Shown here piece after piece: positions 37,885 through 50,610 of a DNA stretch of 64,000 bases (the stretch's first letter is position 1; each line of letters starts with the position of its first letter). The stretch covers positions 3,100,001-3,164,000 of the forward strand of contig NC_060023.1 of assembly GCF_021134715.1 (NCBI RefSeq). Reading direction: 5' to 3'. A model generated the notes under the pieces. It worked only from the letters and a program-made list of their open reading frames with translations. It ran no database searches and was not told the origin of the DNA. The translations under genes were made by a program, and so were the position numbers. The DNA is from Daphnia pulex (lineage: Eukaryota > Arthropoda > Branchiopoda > Diplostraca > Daphniidae).

Positions 37885-38020
37885 TGCCTAGGCCATCGTG
37901 ACAGCCATGTGAGATTAATCCGGTCAGAATTTATACACGGGACGATTGGACACAGTTGACTGGAAGTAACGCGCTGCAGTTGTTCTGCTACAGATTGTTA
38001 CACTTTCTAACTGTCGATGT
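37885..38020 (+). repeat. Dispersed repeat, copy flanking a solo LTR
   Basis: Matches 28110-28260 (CCTAGGCCATCGTG, CACGGGACGAT, GTTGTTCTGCTA). Its right end abuts the LTR at 38021. Confidence 0.7.
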
Positions 38021-38776
38021 TGTAACGAAGCGTCGCTCCGCAACAGCGGAAGATACTGCAACCTGACGCCGTCCGGCGCCAGTAATATTATAACCACTTT
38101 AGAATTAGAGCCACCCATAAATTGTGTGTTAATGTGTTAGTTCCCATAGTGTTAGGCCTACCCCAGAATAATATTGACAAGTGATCGTTTCACACGTCAA
38201 CGTATTTGGGGGTACCCTTTACACAGGGCGATTATTAGTGAATAATGTGCCTTTGTCGCTGGACCAGATGGGCCCAGCTGTATGCAAAGTTTCGTCGCAA
38301 ATGTGCGACGAACAGTTAGTTAGTCTCGTTCGACTCTCCGACCAGTTCGTAGAGCTCTTCCTAATTTCTGATTAGCTAGTTACTTATCGACTCCTTTCAT
38401 TTTTCCCCATTCTTCTTCAGTTAACCCAGTTCAGTGCCAATTACGAGTTATCTTTCCCTATTTCTATTTCTTTACCTCCGTGTCTGTTTGTGTGCTTATT
38501 TGCGCTTATTGTGCCGTGTGTGTACGCACGTCTGCCGCCGTGCAATTATCGTCCGTGTATTCTTTGTGCCGTGTTCTCACTCTACTACCTTTCCCTTCCG
38601 GTGTCATCAGCTTCCGGCAGTATAGGTATGTCCTGCGTTTAACTCTTTATCTCGTTTATGTACTCTTAGCTTAGAAATCCAGAATACATTCAGCAATTGT
38701 GGGTAGCCCCGAGTGTCATTTATTCGCTTGTGTTATTTGTACAACCCGCTCTCCGCGAGATGGAGAGGTCGTTACA
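38021..38776 (+). mobile_element. Solo LTR (TGTAACGA...TCGTTACA)
   Basis: 756 bp starting TGTAACGA and ending TCGTTACA, flanked by ATGT on both sides (38017-38020 and 38777-38780). The 4-bp duplication fits a Ty3/gypsy-class LTR. There is no internal coding region and no partner LTR, so it probably arose by LTR-LTR recombination. Confidence 0.8.
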
Positions 38777-39407
38777 ATGTCTATCAAAGACAAGCAGATA
38801 AAAACACGTACATGACATCGACTCACTTGAAATTTTAAGACAGTTCTCATCACAACAATGGCATGAATCAAACTAAATTCTTAAGCCCCGAAAACTTCAG
38901 AATACAAATTTAACCTTGAAGTAATACTTTTTTTAACGCAACAGGAAGGGATAGGCGTAAATTTTATTTTTGATTACCCATCCCAATTCACGAAAGAATC
39001 AAAAGGGGACGAAGTTATAAATGAAATCAACAAAACAGTAGACAGAATAAAAGAACAAAGAACATACCATTCCCGGCTCCAACGGAAAAATCGCAACCAT
39101 TTTGAATTGTTCTTTTCTACTTTTGACCTTATTATTTTTTCGTTCTTTTGTGAAATCAGCTGTTAGAGAGTCCCAGCCAAACGGATAAGGATCGGATGGA
39201 AAAACCAAGTTGCGGCATGGGTTGTGATTATTGCGAAATCCTTCAGCTATGGATGTCACCCTGGTTTAAAAATTGAAAGGCGATAGTAGTTTTTGAAAGT
39301 TTTCAGTAACCACTTCATCACACATAACGACCTAATCGAGCAGTCTAACAGCTCAACAAGCTAAGCCAGAAATAAAGAGGTGGCACACTCACTTTATATT
39401 ACAGGAT

Positions 39408-39492
39408 CGAACAGGATAACCTGTGATGGCGAATTTTTGTGCTTGATAACTGGAATGTGATGCATGGTGGGTCTGTGAAATCCTGTGATAAA
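39408..39492 (-). other. Exon-like conserved segment, minus strand (1 of 3)
   Basis: On the minus strand CACAG|GATTTCACAGACCC runs to a GTGAGTG-like donor. Related segments occur at 51345-51425 and 54335-54405. A shared frame reads roughly D-F/I-T-G-P-P-x-I-T-F-Q in all three. No product is recognised, and this copy meets a stop. Confidence 0.35.
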
Positions 39493-41450
39493 TTTTAAAA
39501 AGATCACTTTCATTCTAGGCAAAAAATTTCGAAGTTCCCAGTCAAAACGCACATCTTGATTTCTGAGACTTGTTTAACAAAATCATATTAGGTATTGCTC
39601 AAATGCTGGTCTTATTAACTTTGGTCTATCCAATATACTCGCTTATACAGCCAAAACTCGAAATTGAAGATCAAAAAAGAATTACATCGCAAGCTAATTG
39701 CCATAAATGTAAATTGCTAGACTAACAAACTAAAATTACTATTATTGTGTCCCACAACCGAAAGAAACTGTGAGGGAAAAATGTATCCAATAGGTTGTGA
39801 AACGAAAGGCCCTTTGCTGTTTCCCAATGACGTCATTGCTTCGCTGTGCTTTTGCCAATTAGATTAATTGTAGTAAATATAAACCGTGCACAAGCTAAAG
39901 TTCTATTAGGCGGTCTGTAAATGAAGCACTGTTGTAATTATCAATCAAATAAACAGCTCAATATCTTTCGATATCCATCTTGAACGCCGGTTAAAATTTA
40001 TTGCTGCCAACTGATTAATTAATTTAAACCATGTTACCTAAGCTAGAGAGGGCAGATGGTTTGATTGTGTGGTTGAAAGGAATACAAACAATTCGACTTC
40101 CCATATGAGAGAACTATGGAGCTACTGCAGAACCCAGGAATAACCCAGTTCTGAGAATGAGCTATCAGCAGTCAAAGTCCAAACAACAACTAACATCCTT
40201 CTTCACTGCACTGTGAGAAAAACCACATGTGATGTAATTATTTTAATGCCAGGATATTAACAAGAACAGCAAAAGTTGTCAACCTAACTAGAAGCTGACA
40301 CTCTACCTTCATTGGGAACAGTTTCCATATACCTGACTTTTGAAAATGTTTAGAAATTTGTTTCTCTTACTGTGAATACAAGGTTAAAATCATTCGTGTC
40401 AGAACAAAGTTCTAAAATAAGCCAGGAAACGAAAGATAACAAATGAGAAAAAGGAATGTCAATTAACGGACTACCTGTTTACAGCTATCAAGACTGCATA
40501 ATGGTAATTCTGATGCTCCAAACATGGCTCTTATAGGTGAGATGTCAAGGAAAACATGTAACACCAACCACCATATTGAAGTTCAATGGCATAAATCTAC
40601 TTTTCAAAAGATGTTTGTTATGTTAGGCCAGGGTTAGGCCACAAACCACAAAGTGGTTACGCAAATATACCAGTGATGAAACTGGTAAATGAAAAGGGAA
40701 TATTTTCATGTATTTTTATTTTTTTTTGAATCCACATTTTTTTTAAAATAAATTTATGAAATGTGTTGTTTACGTTTTCAAAGTGTTTTTATTGTCACAG
40801 TCCCGATATGCAAGAAATAGATTTGTCTGCATATGCGTTGGGATTACCCCTGAAAGAGAAGTTATCTTATTTAAAAGTTGCGAAGTGTTGGTCTGATACA
40901 GTGCCCTTTCAAAACCCAGCCGCAATTTTAAACTAAAAAGAAGGAAGACTTCAAGAGTCTTGTGAAACAGACAGATAGAAATGATCTCATTTTCTTTCTC
41001 ATATACAAACCAAATAGTGCAAAGAGTCCAAGTGCAACAGAAAAACCAATAGAAAGTTTCAAAACTTGGAATCCTACACAAAATATATCGATGGATACTT
41101 AAGGGACACCTGTGCAATGAAGTTAGCGAATGGAAAAAGTGTTGTGAAAAGAATGGTGCGTAGGCCTATTTTACCCACTCCTGTTTGATGTAATATTTTA
41201 TTGTCAACCGCTATGAAAACCGATTACGACTTTTATAAGTACATATGGCACGTCACGCACACAGCCTAAGTAACAGTGTAACAGTTCGTTTTATTTTTTA
41301 AAAAACATAAATTGTGGAGAAGAAGCTAAAAAAGTTTAACTCATTGTTTAAGAAAATACCTCGATATTGAACAAAAGAGACACTTCCTTCATTATATTGT
41401 GTTTCACACTTTCTCGATTATTCATTACCTTACCTTACTGCAACAGGGTA

Positions 41451-41928
41451 TGTGTCATATAAAAATTCGCAAAAAACTAGTCAACCGTAGTCAACTAAAA
41501 AGGAGATCGGAAAATTCCCCAGAATTTCGATTTTGGAATAATGCCAATAGATATACGATAGGGCTGAAAATATATCAAATCAAAAGGTGTTAAGAGAAAA
41601 TTTAAGCTTTTTTGGAAATGAAAGTCCGCCCTACAGAACTGCACGTTCCACCGACTTGTTGTATTCCTGACCAAGAAAGGGAGGATACCTTAAGTAATCC
41701 ACACGTACCAAACGACCCAATGGACCATGCAACAGAAATAAACAAACCATGCTAATTTCCAAGTCTGATACAACAAACTGATATCCGGCAACAAATGGTG
41801 GTTCCACCCTTATTATATCCCATATTTAGCCATCTAACTCTTCAAATATGCGTCAGAATTGTGAAGAGCTACGTTTTCAACTAAAACAAGGACCATTATC
41901 TCAACTGATATCTGTTGGTCTCGTTATT
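41451..41928. repeat. Segmental duplicate, copy 1
   Basis: Aligns along its length with 50139-50610 with small differences. This copy ends in ordinary intergenic DNA, while the other copy is fused to a C1q exon fragment. Confidence 0.8.
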
Positions 41929-43612
41929 AAAGCGATCCAGCCAGAAGAATACGGTAGGAAGAAGACAGAGGGAGAAGTCAATTTAAGAATTAGAGGGGGG
42001 TGTCATCGCCGATACGAGTTAATAGACTTTCCTTATTGCCCCCAAAATCGATTTGCATGACTAGTATGAGTATCAGCACAAAAATAAATAAAAATTAATG
42101 ACAAACGAAAAGACTCAAACAAACAAAAACGAAGTGATATTCCATATCCAAATAAAGTATCACATCCACCTCAACAGAGAAGCTATCGCCAAAATGACAC
42201 GATATTTTATTAATCACAGCACCGTGCTTCGTGCCATACAAACCCTCATCTCTTCTCTTTTGATTGTTTACCATACAACAAATTTAGCACGAAGTAACAC
42301 ACTCAATAAGGAGGTAAGAATACTACCAGAACGGGAATTATCTTGAATACATAATCTAATGGATGGTGGTTGATTATTAAATTTTAAAAATAAAGAAACA
42401 AAAATTTAACGAGTAGCTTTGCTTTTTTTTTTAAATGACTGAAATACTCAATCGTCAGCTTTTGTTTATCCACAGCGACATTGCGACAAGTTTTATGCCA
42501 GATAACCAAAAATTGCAAGCGAATACATTACGTTTGGTAACATTCGCCTTCGGCGAATATACACCTTTATTTAAAAAAAAATACAATGCAAATTAACTAT
42601 AGAAGTGCACATTTGAATAAATTCCTCTTCCTAATCGAGAAAAATATAATTTTGAAGCCCGCACCATTACTTTTTCTTTTTTACATGCCCGTGCAAATTA
42701 AATTTTAAAGCGGTTAATATGCCCTTTACACAGACTGGTCACAAACCTGGCACATTTTACAATAAGGACAAACTAACATTATACTAGGTAACATTTATTC
42801 TAAAGCAAACTCCGGTTAGATGGAATAATCCACCATAACAAATCTCACGATCCTCTTAATTACTTCCCGCTTCCCTCCGACCAAAGTTTCAATGTTTCGT
42901 CATAAAAAACCATCAAACCAATCAGCACGATTTTTTAACTTACACATTAGTAACCATAATCCGTAAATTTTCTATTAATAAAACGAAATAAATTTTGTAA
43001 ACATCTACATTATAATAATTAAGTTTGAAAAACAAATAAACTTATAACAGAAGCCTTAAAATTTATTATAAATCGCTTCTGCATTAGCGTTGCTGATTCA
43101 GAGCTTGATAAGATTTCGTGAATTTAAAAAAAAATATCCAAAACGGGAAAGAGGTGTTTTGTCAAGACCGACGACGAATAACATAATAAGGTTGGCGACA
43201 CGTTTGAACATATTATCAGATTATAAGAACCAGATCCGATCAATGAAAAAAAAACAGCCAAATTTGTTTATTCAACTACTGAAGATATTTTAAAGCACAA
43301 CTTAGTCAGTCCCTTGAAAAATCCTGCAAGTTCGAGAACAGCAGTTTCCTACCATATTTTGCACATTGGGTGTGGACTGTCAGTTCATGAGCACAAGGCC
43401 ACGAGTTTTTAACCGGTAAACCAAACGTTTCCACAAGTCAATATTTGAAAAAATAAATAAATAAATAGTCATCTAAGACACGTATCTTCACGGTCACCCA
43501 TAAAATAATAAATGAATCCTTCATCCATGTTGGGTGGACGACTTTCAGCTGATTTTCATTTTCTATAGCAAAAGAAAAATTACTTGTTCGGTCAACGAAG
43601 CAAAATCCACAC

Positions 43613-43620
43613 TATATAAA
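43613..43620 (+). promoter_or_regulatory. TATA box of C1q gene 3
   Basis: TATATAAA in the shared CACTATATAAAGGACGACC block, 76 bp before the ATG at 43696. Confidence 0.65.
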
Positions 43621-43695
43621 GGACGACCCATCTTTTTCGATTATCAAGCATTCGTCGCTTATTCTTCAATCCCGACACAAGCATCGTCAATCACC

Positions 43696-45232
43696 ATGAA
43701 GCACTCAGTAAGTCAAAATTCGTCGCTTTCTTACATACTAATAACCCAAATGAATTCGTAATATCCTTGAAATGTGTTATTCGTGTTACTAACTGAATCG
43801 TATGTGTAGATTGCTATGATCTTTGTCTCCTTGACGGCCTACGTTTTGATGGCCTCTGCTCAGCTACCCCCTACCTGGACCAACCCTTACTATTTCTACT
43901 CCAACATCAACACTCCACCAATCGTAGCTCCCCAAAAGATTTCGGCCGACGAGACGGAAATCAATTCGAAGACATTCACTAATTACGATGATCACAGTAT
44001 CCAAAACACATTAAGCTCTCATGTCGTACTCCTAACAACATGCCTGAGAGATCTGAAAAGTAAGTTGTACTTTTTAAAAGTATTGAAAAGGAATCAAATA
44101 ACTTCAGTATAAATTTTCAGCTACAAAAGCCGATTTGGCCGTAACGCATACTACCGTCGATACGTAAAGAATGAGCTGAAAGGTAATGCTTAACTTTTGC
44201 AAAGAAAAAATCATAGAAAGTTTGACTAAATCCATCAATTTTCGAATGCGTTATGAAACGATTTACAGATACGAAAGATGATTTGGCTAAAACACACGCC
44301 GAGGTCGAAAGCGTCAAGAAGGAGTTGAATGCGTTGAAAGGTAATGCTTAAAGTTTGAAAACAGTCAAAGTTGATGAACAAAATTCTTTACAAATTGAGC
44401 TTAGGTGCAAAAGACGAACTGGCTCAAACACACGCTACTTTCGAAAGCCTAAAGAAGGAGTTGGCCAATGTAATAACTACAGTCGAAAATATGAAAAAGG
44501 ACACTAGTGGTAAAAACTCAAATCTAAAATTTCCCTATGTAACTGAAAAAATTGAAAGACATTTTAAATTTGTATTACAAGTGGATGCTGCTTCCAGTAT
44601 CGGTCGAATGCCCAAATCTTGTGATGATCTCCAGAAAATTGGACACAGGAAAAGCGGATTGTTTTCAGTTATGGGCAACAAAACAGTTGACAACGTCTAC
44701 TGCGATTTCACGAAACCAACCAATGACACAGGTATGGTCCAGTTTGTTTTTTGCCATTCACGACTAATATAACTTGCAATTTCTGTTGTTAGGTTTTCAA
44801 AAAGTGATCGGCCACTTTGACATTAAAACAACACCTGTTTATTTTCACGCCCAGAAATCCTCTTCCCACGTCAGCATTCATACCATGGTTCCATTTGATT
44901 TGCTGAGATTGAACGTGGGGAATGCGATGAGCACTACCGAAATATTTGTCGCTCCCAAAACCGGAAAATACTTTTTCGCTCTTTCGGGTCTAACTGAAGA
45001 ACATAAAGCTGCAAACGTCGAAATGCAAGTGAAAACTGCAACAGCGGATTGGTCAAGAGTGGGACAGGCGTATGGTACGCCCGGATATCAAACATATTCA
45101 CTGCAAGCCACGTTAGATCTTGCTAAAGGCGATCAAATGAGATTACTGCTAGCAGCCGGAGCAATTCATGATACCACCATTCACTATACCAGTTTCGTTG
45201 GTCAGCTACTCGAGGAAGACATCCTTCATTAA
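43696..45232 (+). CDS. C1q gene 3: secreted coiled-coil/C1q protein with a damaged exon 3
   Basis: Exons 43696-43707, 43810-44059, 44121-44182, 44269-44340, 44405-44509, 44582-44731 and 44793-45232. The signal peptide starts MKHSIAMIFVSL. Exon 3 is 62 bp and reads into TAA within it. Sister exons are 72 bp, and a 63-bp form would keep frame, so one base has probably been lost. Because the flanking introns are phase 1, skipping exon 3 restores frame and gives 342 residues with coiled coil, SCDDL...VYCDF and a full C1q domain (FDLLRLNVGNAMS, FVGQLLEED). The gene is therefore either functional through skipping or a recent pseudogene. Its last exon is almost identical to gene 1's. AATAAA lies at 45329. 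Confidence 0.75.
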
Positions 45233-47009
45233 GTTTAAACAACCAAAGCCAGAAACACTTAATTCTGAAAGGCAAATCAGTTTCAGTGCATTATGCATAT
45301 GGTGAATGTTGTGTTAGACTGGATTGGAAATAAAAACGGGATAAGCAAAGGTGTCATTGTTATTAATTATGACAAATTAATGATAATCATGAAAAGAAGT
45401 AGTACTATTAAGTTCAAAAACAAGTTGAACAGAACATTCCTCTCTTTGTTCACTACGTTTTTCTTTCTCTTTTTGAACATTGCTTTCTTCGAACAATTTT
45501 GCAACGTAATGTTAAAGGAAAAGCGTAGGAAACAATAGGCTCACAGAGTCACGGAAATGAAAGATTAAAAAAGCCCCAATGAATATTCAGTCAAATTGAT
45601 CCGAGATTATGTTTAAACGTGAACCGGTTCTTTCTCATATTTGGAGAAGACAATAGAACGGAGCGACGAGAAAATAGGGTAAATTATCACAATGTAGATG
45701 CGGCAATAACGGACACTGTGAAAGACTCTACAATGCCAGAAACGAAATAATTTAACGGTAAATGACTTCATTATAAATAACTTATTGTCATACAGATAAT
45801 GCAGAAAGTGGATTTAGACGCCACCTTGGCTTTGTGAAAAACATTAGACATCAAGTTCAAATAAGGAGTTTGAAAAAAGCACAAGATGGAAATGAGCTAG
45901 TAGAGTGAAGGAAGATGGAATAACTATACCGTAAAAGGAGAACGAAAAGGAAAAGTTGTACGTGAATGACATTGGGTTAATCAGCGCGATATTGAATTCT
46001 TTGACTCTAAAAACATCTTTTTTTGGTTTTAATTAATTCGGAAAGAACCTGAAATCTACAAACTCAACCACCTTCACTCAACAAGCATCAGCTCCTGCTC
46101 ACACGGGGAATGAGTTCCCGGTAGAGATAACCCAAAAAGGTTGGAAATGTTTCAACATTTATTCGTCTCCATCAACTCCACACGTGATCACTAGTTCTCA
46201 ATATGGAAGTGTACACCAATGTCGTTGATATCTCTTATCGAGAAAGATATCATTATAGTTCATTTACCGACGTCATTAAAAATTAGGAAAAAGGTATTTC
46301 TTGTTTCTTTAACACTTATTGATTCTACTGATACAACTCCGTATCTTCTAAATAGGCAAAACTCAACAAAACGACAAACTCCCACTGTTAATAGATTAAC
46401 AAAAACGAAAACTCTCCCCCTCCCAATTTCCCTGGCCTTCTTCTTCTTTATCCATCGTTATTGAAACTATTCGTACAGGGCACACAATATTTTCCATCAA
46501 TGAGAATCTATGATCATGATACGAATTCAAAGAAAGTAATCCTCATCTAAATGGGCGCTCACCTGCTACTATATAGAAGCAAATAAATTTCATGACATTC
46601 AGCAGGTTATCCGAAAAGGGAAAAAACAAGTTTATTCGTCAAGGCAATCAACAAGTGATAGTGACAATATACTGAACAAAAACACGAAGATCAGACAGGT
46701 CACGAAGACTGCAGATGACACTAGAAGATGTATCGACCAGTACACAACTTCATGCGTCCCTTAAAAGGACCGATTCAGTTAAATTTGAATAACTTTCGTT
46801 CCATATAAAATAAATTGGGTGTGGACAAATTCAAGAGTTATTGAATGCACAAGGGCATCAGTAAATCAATAAATTTTTCCATTTTATTTTGCAAATGAGT
46901 TGAATGAGTACGAGCAAAAACGCAAACTTTTTCACCTTCAGTTGATCTGATTTCCCGATTAAATAGAAAATTACCCGGAGGCAACCACAAGGCAATGCAA
47001 AATCTGCAC
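45233..47009. other. Intergenic DNA between C1q genes 3 and 4
   Basis: Copy of 33392-35168. Contains the gene 3 polyadenylation signal and gene 4 upstream sequence. No other gene. Confidence 0.7.
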
Positions 47010-47017
47010 TATTTAAA
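47010..47017 (+). promoter_or_regulatory. TATA box of C1q gene 4
   Basis: TATTTAAA in the same context as gene 2, 78 bp before the ATG. Confidence 0.65.
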
Positions 47018-47087
47018 GGACGACCGTTTACTCAGTTTTCCATCATTCGTCGCCAAAAAACTACGATCGACTACAAACATCGCAGCG

Positions 47088-48619
47088 ATGAAGCAAACTG
47101 TAATTAAAAAATTAATCATCGATTTGTTATGCTATCCTAATTCTATTCGTACATGCCATTGTTTAAATTGATCACTCAATTCACCTTTTAGATTATTTTG
47201 ATCTTTGTCTCCTTGATGGCCTACCGTTTGTCTGCCTCTGACCAGCAACCAACCACCTGGACCAACCCTTACTTCTACTACCATTACAACACTCCCCTGG
47301 ACCTGCCTACCCAGAAGGTCTCGGCTGATGAAAAAGCTGGAAATCAGCAGCAGCTATTCACTAATTACAACGATCACAGTATGCAAAACACGCTAGGATC
47401 TCATGTCGTACTGTTAACAACATGTCTAAGAGATTTGAAAAGTAAGTAAAAAAAAAATTTGTTTGTAATGGTAATTCGGATAAATTATTTTATAAAATAT
47501 TTTCAGCCACGAAAGCCGATTTGGTGCACACGCATACCGAGGTCGAAAACGTTAAGAAAGAGTTGCATCAGTTGAAAGGTAAATTGTTCTTACTAATTTT
47601 TATGGATCAAAGAATAACTGACTTGAAATAATTCCACCAATGTCTCAGAGAATTCCCAATTGAACTCAACATCAGCTAACCTTTTGGCAAATGTTATGGC
47701 CACGTTTGAAAATATGAAGACCACGGTTGATAACATTAAAAAAGAGATGACCGGCTTAATCACCAAAGCGGATTTAGTACAGATAACGCAGCGTTTGGAC
47801 GAAACGCATACATCTCGCGTCGAGAGTGTAAAGAAAGAATTGGCCAATGTAATGACTACAGTTGAATCTATGAAAAAAGATACAAATAATGGCAAGTCCA
47901 ATCTACATTTTAAGTTTTCTTAAGATTCGAAAAAGAGGTTGAATTTTTATTTTTATTTTTGCTTTTCCAGCAAGTGCTGCTGCTAGCATCGGTCGAATGC
48001 CCAAATCTTGTGACGATCTCCAGAAAATTGGACACCGAAAAAGTGGATTGTTTTCAGTTATAGGCAACAAAACAGTCGACAACGTGTACTGCGACTTTAC
48101 GAAATCAATCAACGATGCAGGCATGAATTAAAAAGTTCATTTCCATTCACAAAAAATAATTTTACATTTTTGTTGTTAGGTTTTCAAAAAGTGATCGGCT
48201 ACGTCGACGTTAAAACGTCGCCCATTCATTTTCACGCTCAAAGACGCACATCCCACTATGGCCTTAACACCGTTATTTCATTTGAGTTGCTAAAATTGAA
48301 CGTGGGAAATGCCATGAGCACCTCCGGAATATTTGTGGCCCCTAAACCCGGCAGATACTTTTTCACTTTTTCGGGTCTTAGCGAGCACAATACAAATGTA
48401 AGAATAGAGTTGCAAGTAAAGACTGAAACCTCGGACTGGTTAAAGGTGGGAACGGCATACGGACATGTGATTAATCATACATTTTCGATGCATGCCACTG
48501 TGGAACTTGTCAAAGGCAACCAAGTTAGACTTCTGTTAGTAGAAGGATCACTTCATGACAATGAAACGAACTATACTAATTATGTTGGCCAGCTACTCGA
48601 GGAGGATATTCTTTCATAA
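47088..48619 (+). CDS. C1q gene 4: secreted coiled-coil/C1q-domain protein
   Basis: Exons 47088-47099, 47192-47441, 47507-47578, 47649-47891, 47971-48120 and 48180-48619 join in frame to 388 residues. The signal peptide and Tyr/Pro-rich segment are nearly those of gene 2. The coiled coil (about 88-193) comes from a 72-bp exon and a longer 243-bp exon that replaces two exons of gene 2. The SCDDL...VYCDF segment (about 193-243) and C1q domain (about 243-388; LNVGNAMS, GRYFFTFSG, GNQVRLLL) follow. Odd: the last two introns use GC donors (G|GCAAGT at 47892 and G|GCATGA at 48121) where sister genes have GT. If the second is not spliced, the frame stops at once. The C1q domain is more divergent than those of genes 1 and 3. 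AATAAA lies at 48785. Confidence 0.83.
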
Positions 48620-50138
48620 ATTTCGAGCATTCTAAGCAAGCTCCGAATTCCATTTAAAAGAACAATTACAGACTAAATTGTTAAACAAAGTTATAGATTT
48701 ATTTTACAGACTAGCTATTAAGCCTACCTATTCTTGGAATCATAAATGATACACATTGTGAAGGTTGTGTTTTAAAAGATTGGGAATAAAAAAGAAATTA
48801 AGTAAGGTTGTCATCTTTGTTTCACTTATTGATTACACAAACACAACTGAAATGTTGAAATTTTCAAAGTATCAGTATTGCCAATTGAATCGTAAAACAT
48901 TCTTTTGGATGTAATTGTTCGTTAGTCAAAACGAATCATCTAAAATATTCAATCTAAAATGTGCAATTCAACCATGAATCAATCGACTTCAATTCAAAAT
49001 CACATGGCACTTTCTGCGTATTGCTCAGGGTGATATAAGCAAGCATCATGGTAATATAAGCAAGCCAATTTAAATAATTAAGAAATAAGAAAGTCGAAAG
49101 AATATTTTTGTAACAGAACGCTCGGCCGACTCCCGTTTTTCTGTTACTTTCCCTTTCTACAAGACAATCTCTAACGTTTTAAATCCCCATCGATAGATGT
49201 CGAGTTTGTTTTGTTTGTTTTTTTCTTTGAGCGGCAATTTGAAAAATTCAAAAATAATAAAAAGAAAATAGCTTTACGGTCTGTGTAAATCAAAATTTTT
49301 TGTTTCATTCAATCAATGCTTTGATGAAGATGCTTCATTGCTTGATTATGGCTTGCCGAGGATTGTCAAGGCCACTTGGAGTCTGAGGCGTTGTCAACGA
49401 GTTCCTTTAAACTCGTTACAATTTTACGTAACCAACACAAATGCAAATAAAACTTACTTCTGATATCATCTCGACTTCTCATACATGTTCCTGCCATTGC
49501 CCGTCCTCCGTTTGTGCGAAGTCAAGGAGGTAGGTGGATTGCTGTTACTGCTCCTTTGCATCTGAAAAAGAATACAAGAACAATCAACGCGTGTCACAAT
49601 TGTGGAAAGCTCTGCTTTTAACAAAAAACAAGGATAACAAATTCAACTCAATATCTGGTTGGTCTCTTTTAGTTAGCCATCTGGCCAGAAGAACCCAGAA
49701 GAGCCCGGAAGATAAAAAGATTAAGAGTGAGATTTCCGTATTTCCGTATTGTAAAAAAAACTTGTCAGAGAATTACGAGAATCAGCCAGTTTTGGGAATA
49801 GTACTTGATGACCGTTGACATCTTTTGGCTAACTTAAATAAGCAATCAGTAGCTGTCGATGAACACGAACACGAAATAAATGATCACATATTTCGTGATT
49901 ACATATTCTGCGTCCTGTCTATTCAGAGAGACTAGTTCCTCTTCAGATGAACCGAAATGGTTGTAGGGCGAGGACTTTTAGATTTTCACACTACATGTGC
50001 GATGGTTTTATTTTCTTCTGATGTGATTCCCGTATATAACTGTGTTCCATATAAGTCCGAGGAAAGGACATCCCAAAACATTATTTTGAATAAATAATTA
50101 CGACCGATTACGAATTCTTGCGCTTCTGCAACATCGCG
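48620..50138. other. Intergenic DNA after C1q gene 4
   Basis: AT-rich. An open frame at 49534-49818 (plus) has no recognised motif. Nothing else supported. Confidence 0.45.
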
Positions 50139-50610
50139 TGTGCCATATAAAAATCGCAACAAAGTAGTCAACCGCAGTCAACTAAAAAAGGAAGTCGGAA
50201 AATTCTTCAGAATTTCAATTTTGGAATAATGCTAATAGATATACGATAGAGCTGAAAATATATCAAATCAAAAGGTGTTACGAGTAAGCTTAAGCTTTTA
50301 TGGAAATGAAAGTTCTCCCTGCAGAACTGCACGTTCCACCAACTTGTTGTATTCCTGACAAAGAAAGAACGATACCTTATTTGATCCACACGTACCAAAC
50401 GACCCAACGGACCATGCAACAAAAACAAACAAACAAACTATGCTAATTTCCAAGTCTGATAGAACGAACTGATATACGGCAACAACTGGTGGTTCCACCC
50501 TTATCATATTTAGCCGTCTAACTGACTTCAAATATGCGCCAGAATTGTGAAGAGCTACGTTTTCAACAAAAACAAGGATCATAATCTCAACCGATATCTG
50601 TTGGTCTCGT
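50139..50610. repeat. Segmental duplicate, copy 2, fused to a C1q fragment
   Basis: Matches 41451-41928 up to CTGTTGGTCTCGTT, then switches without a gap to C1q coding sequence at 50611. Confidence 0.8.

Larger units (their letters stand above)
38781..43100. other. Intergenic DNA between solo LTR and C1q gene 3
   Basis: No complete gene recognised. The minus strand at 39125-39262 shows an acceptor and an open frame with GWDSLTADFTK that could be an exon of an unknown gene. Segment 41451-41928 is duplicated at 50139. From about 42200 onward the sequence resembles 52850-54000. Confidence 0.45.
44793..47441 (+). repeat. Duplicated block B (gene 3 last exon to gene 4 exon 2)
   Basis: Direct copy of 32952-35600 with only scattered substitutions and small indels, including the intergenic DNA. 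Confidence 0.9.

Noticed and set aside
40486..40540. Plus-strand mini-exon with NGNSDAP, loosely CUB-like
   Set aside because: Has AG and GTGAG at its edges, but no neighbouring exon continues a CUB domain and the match is too short.
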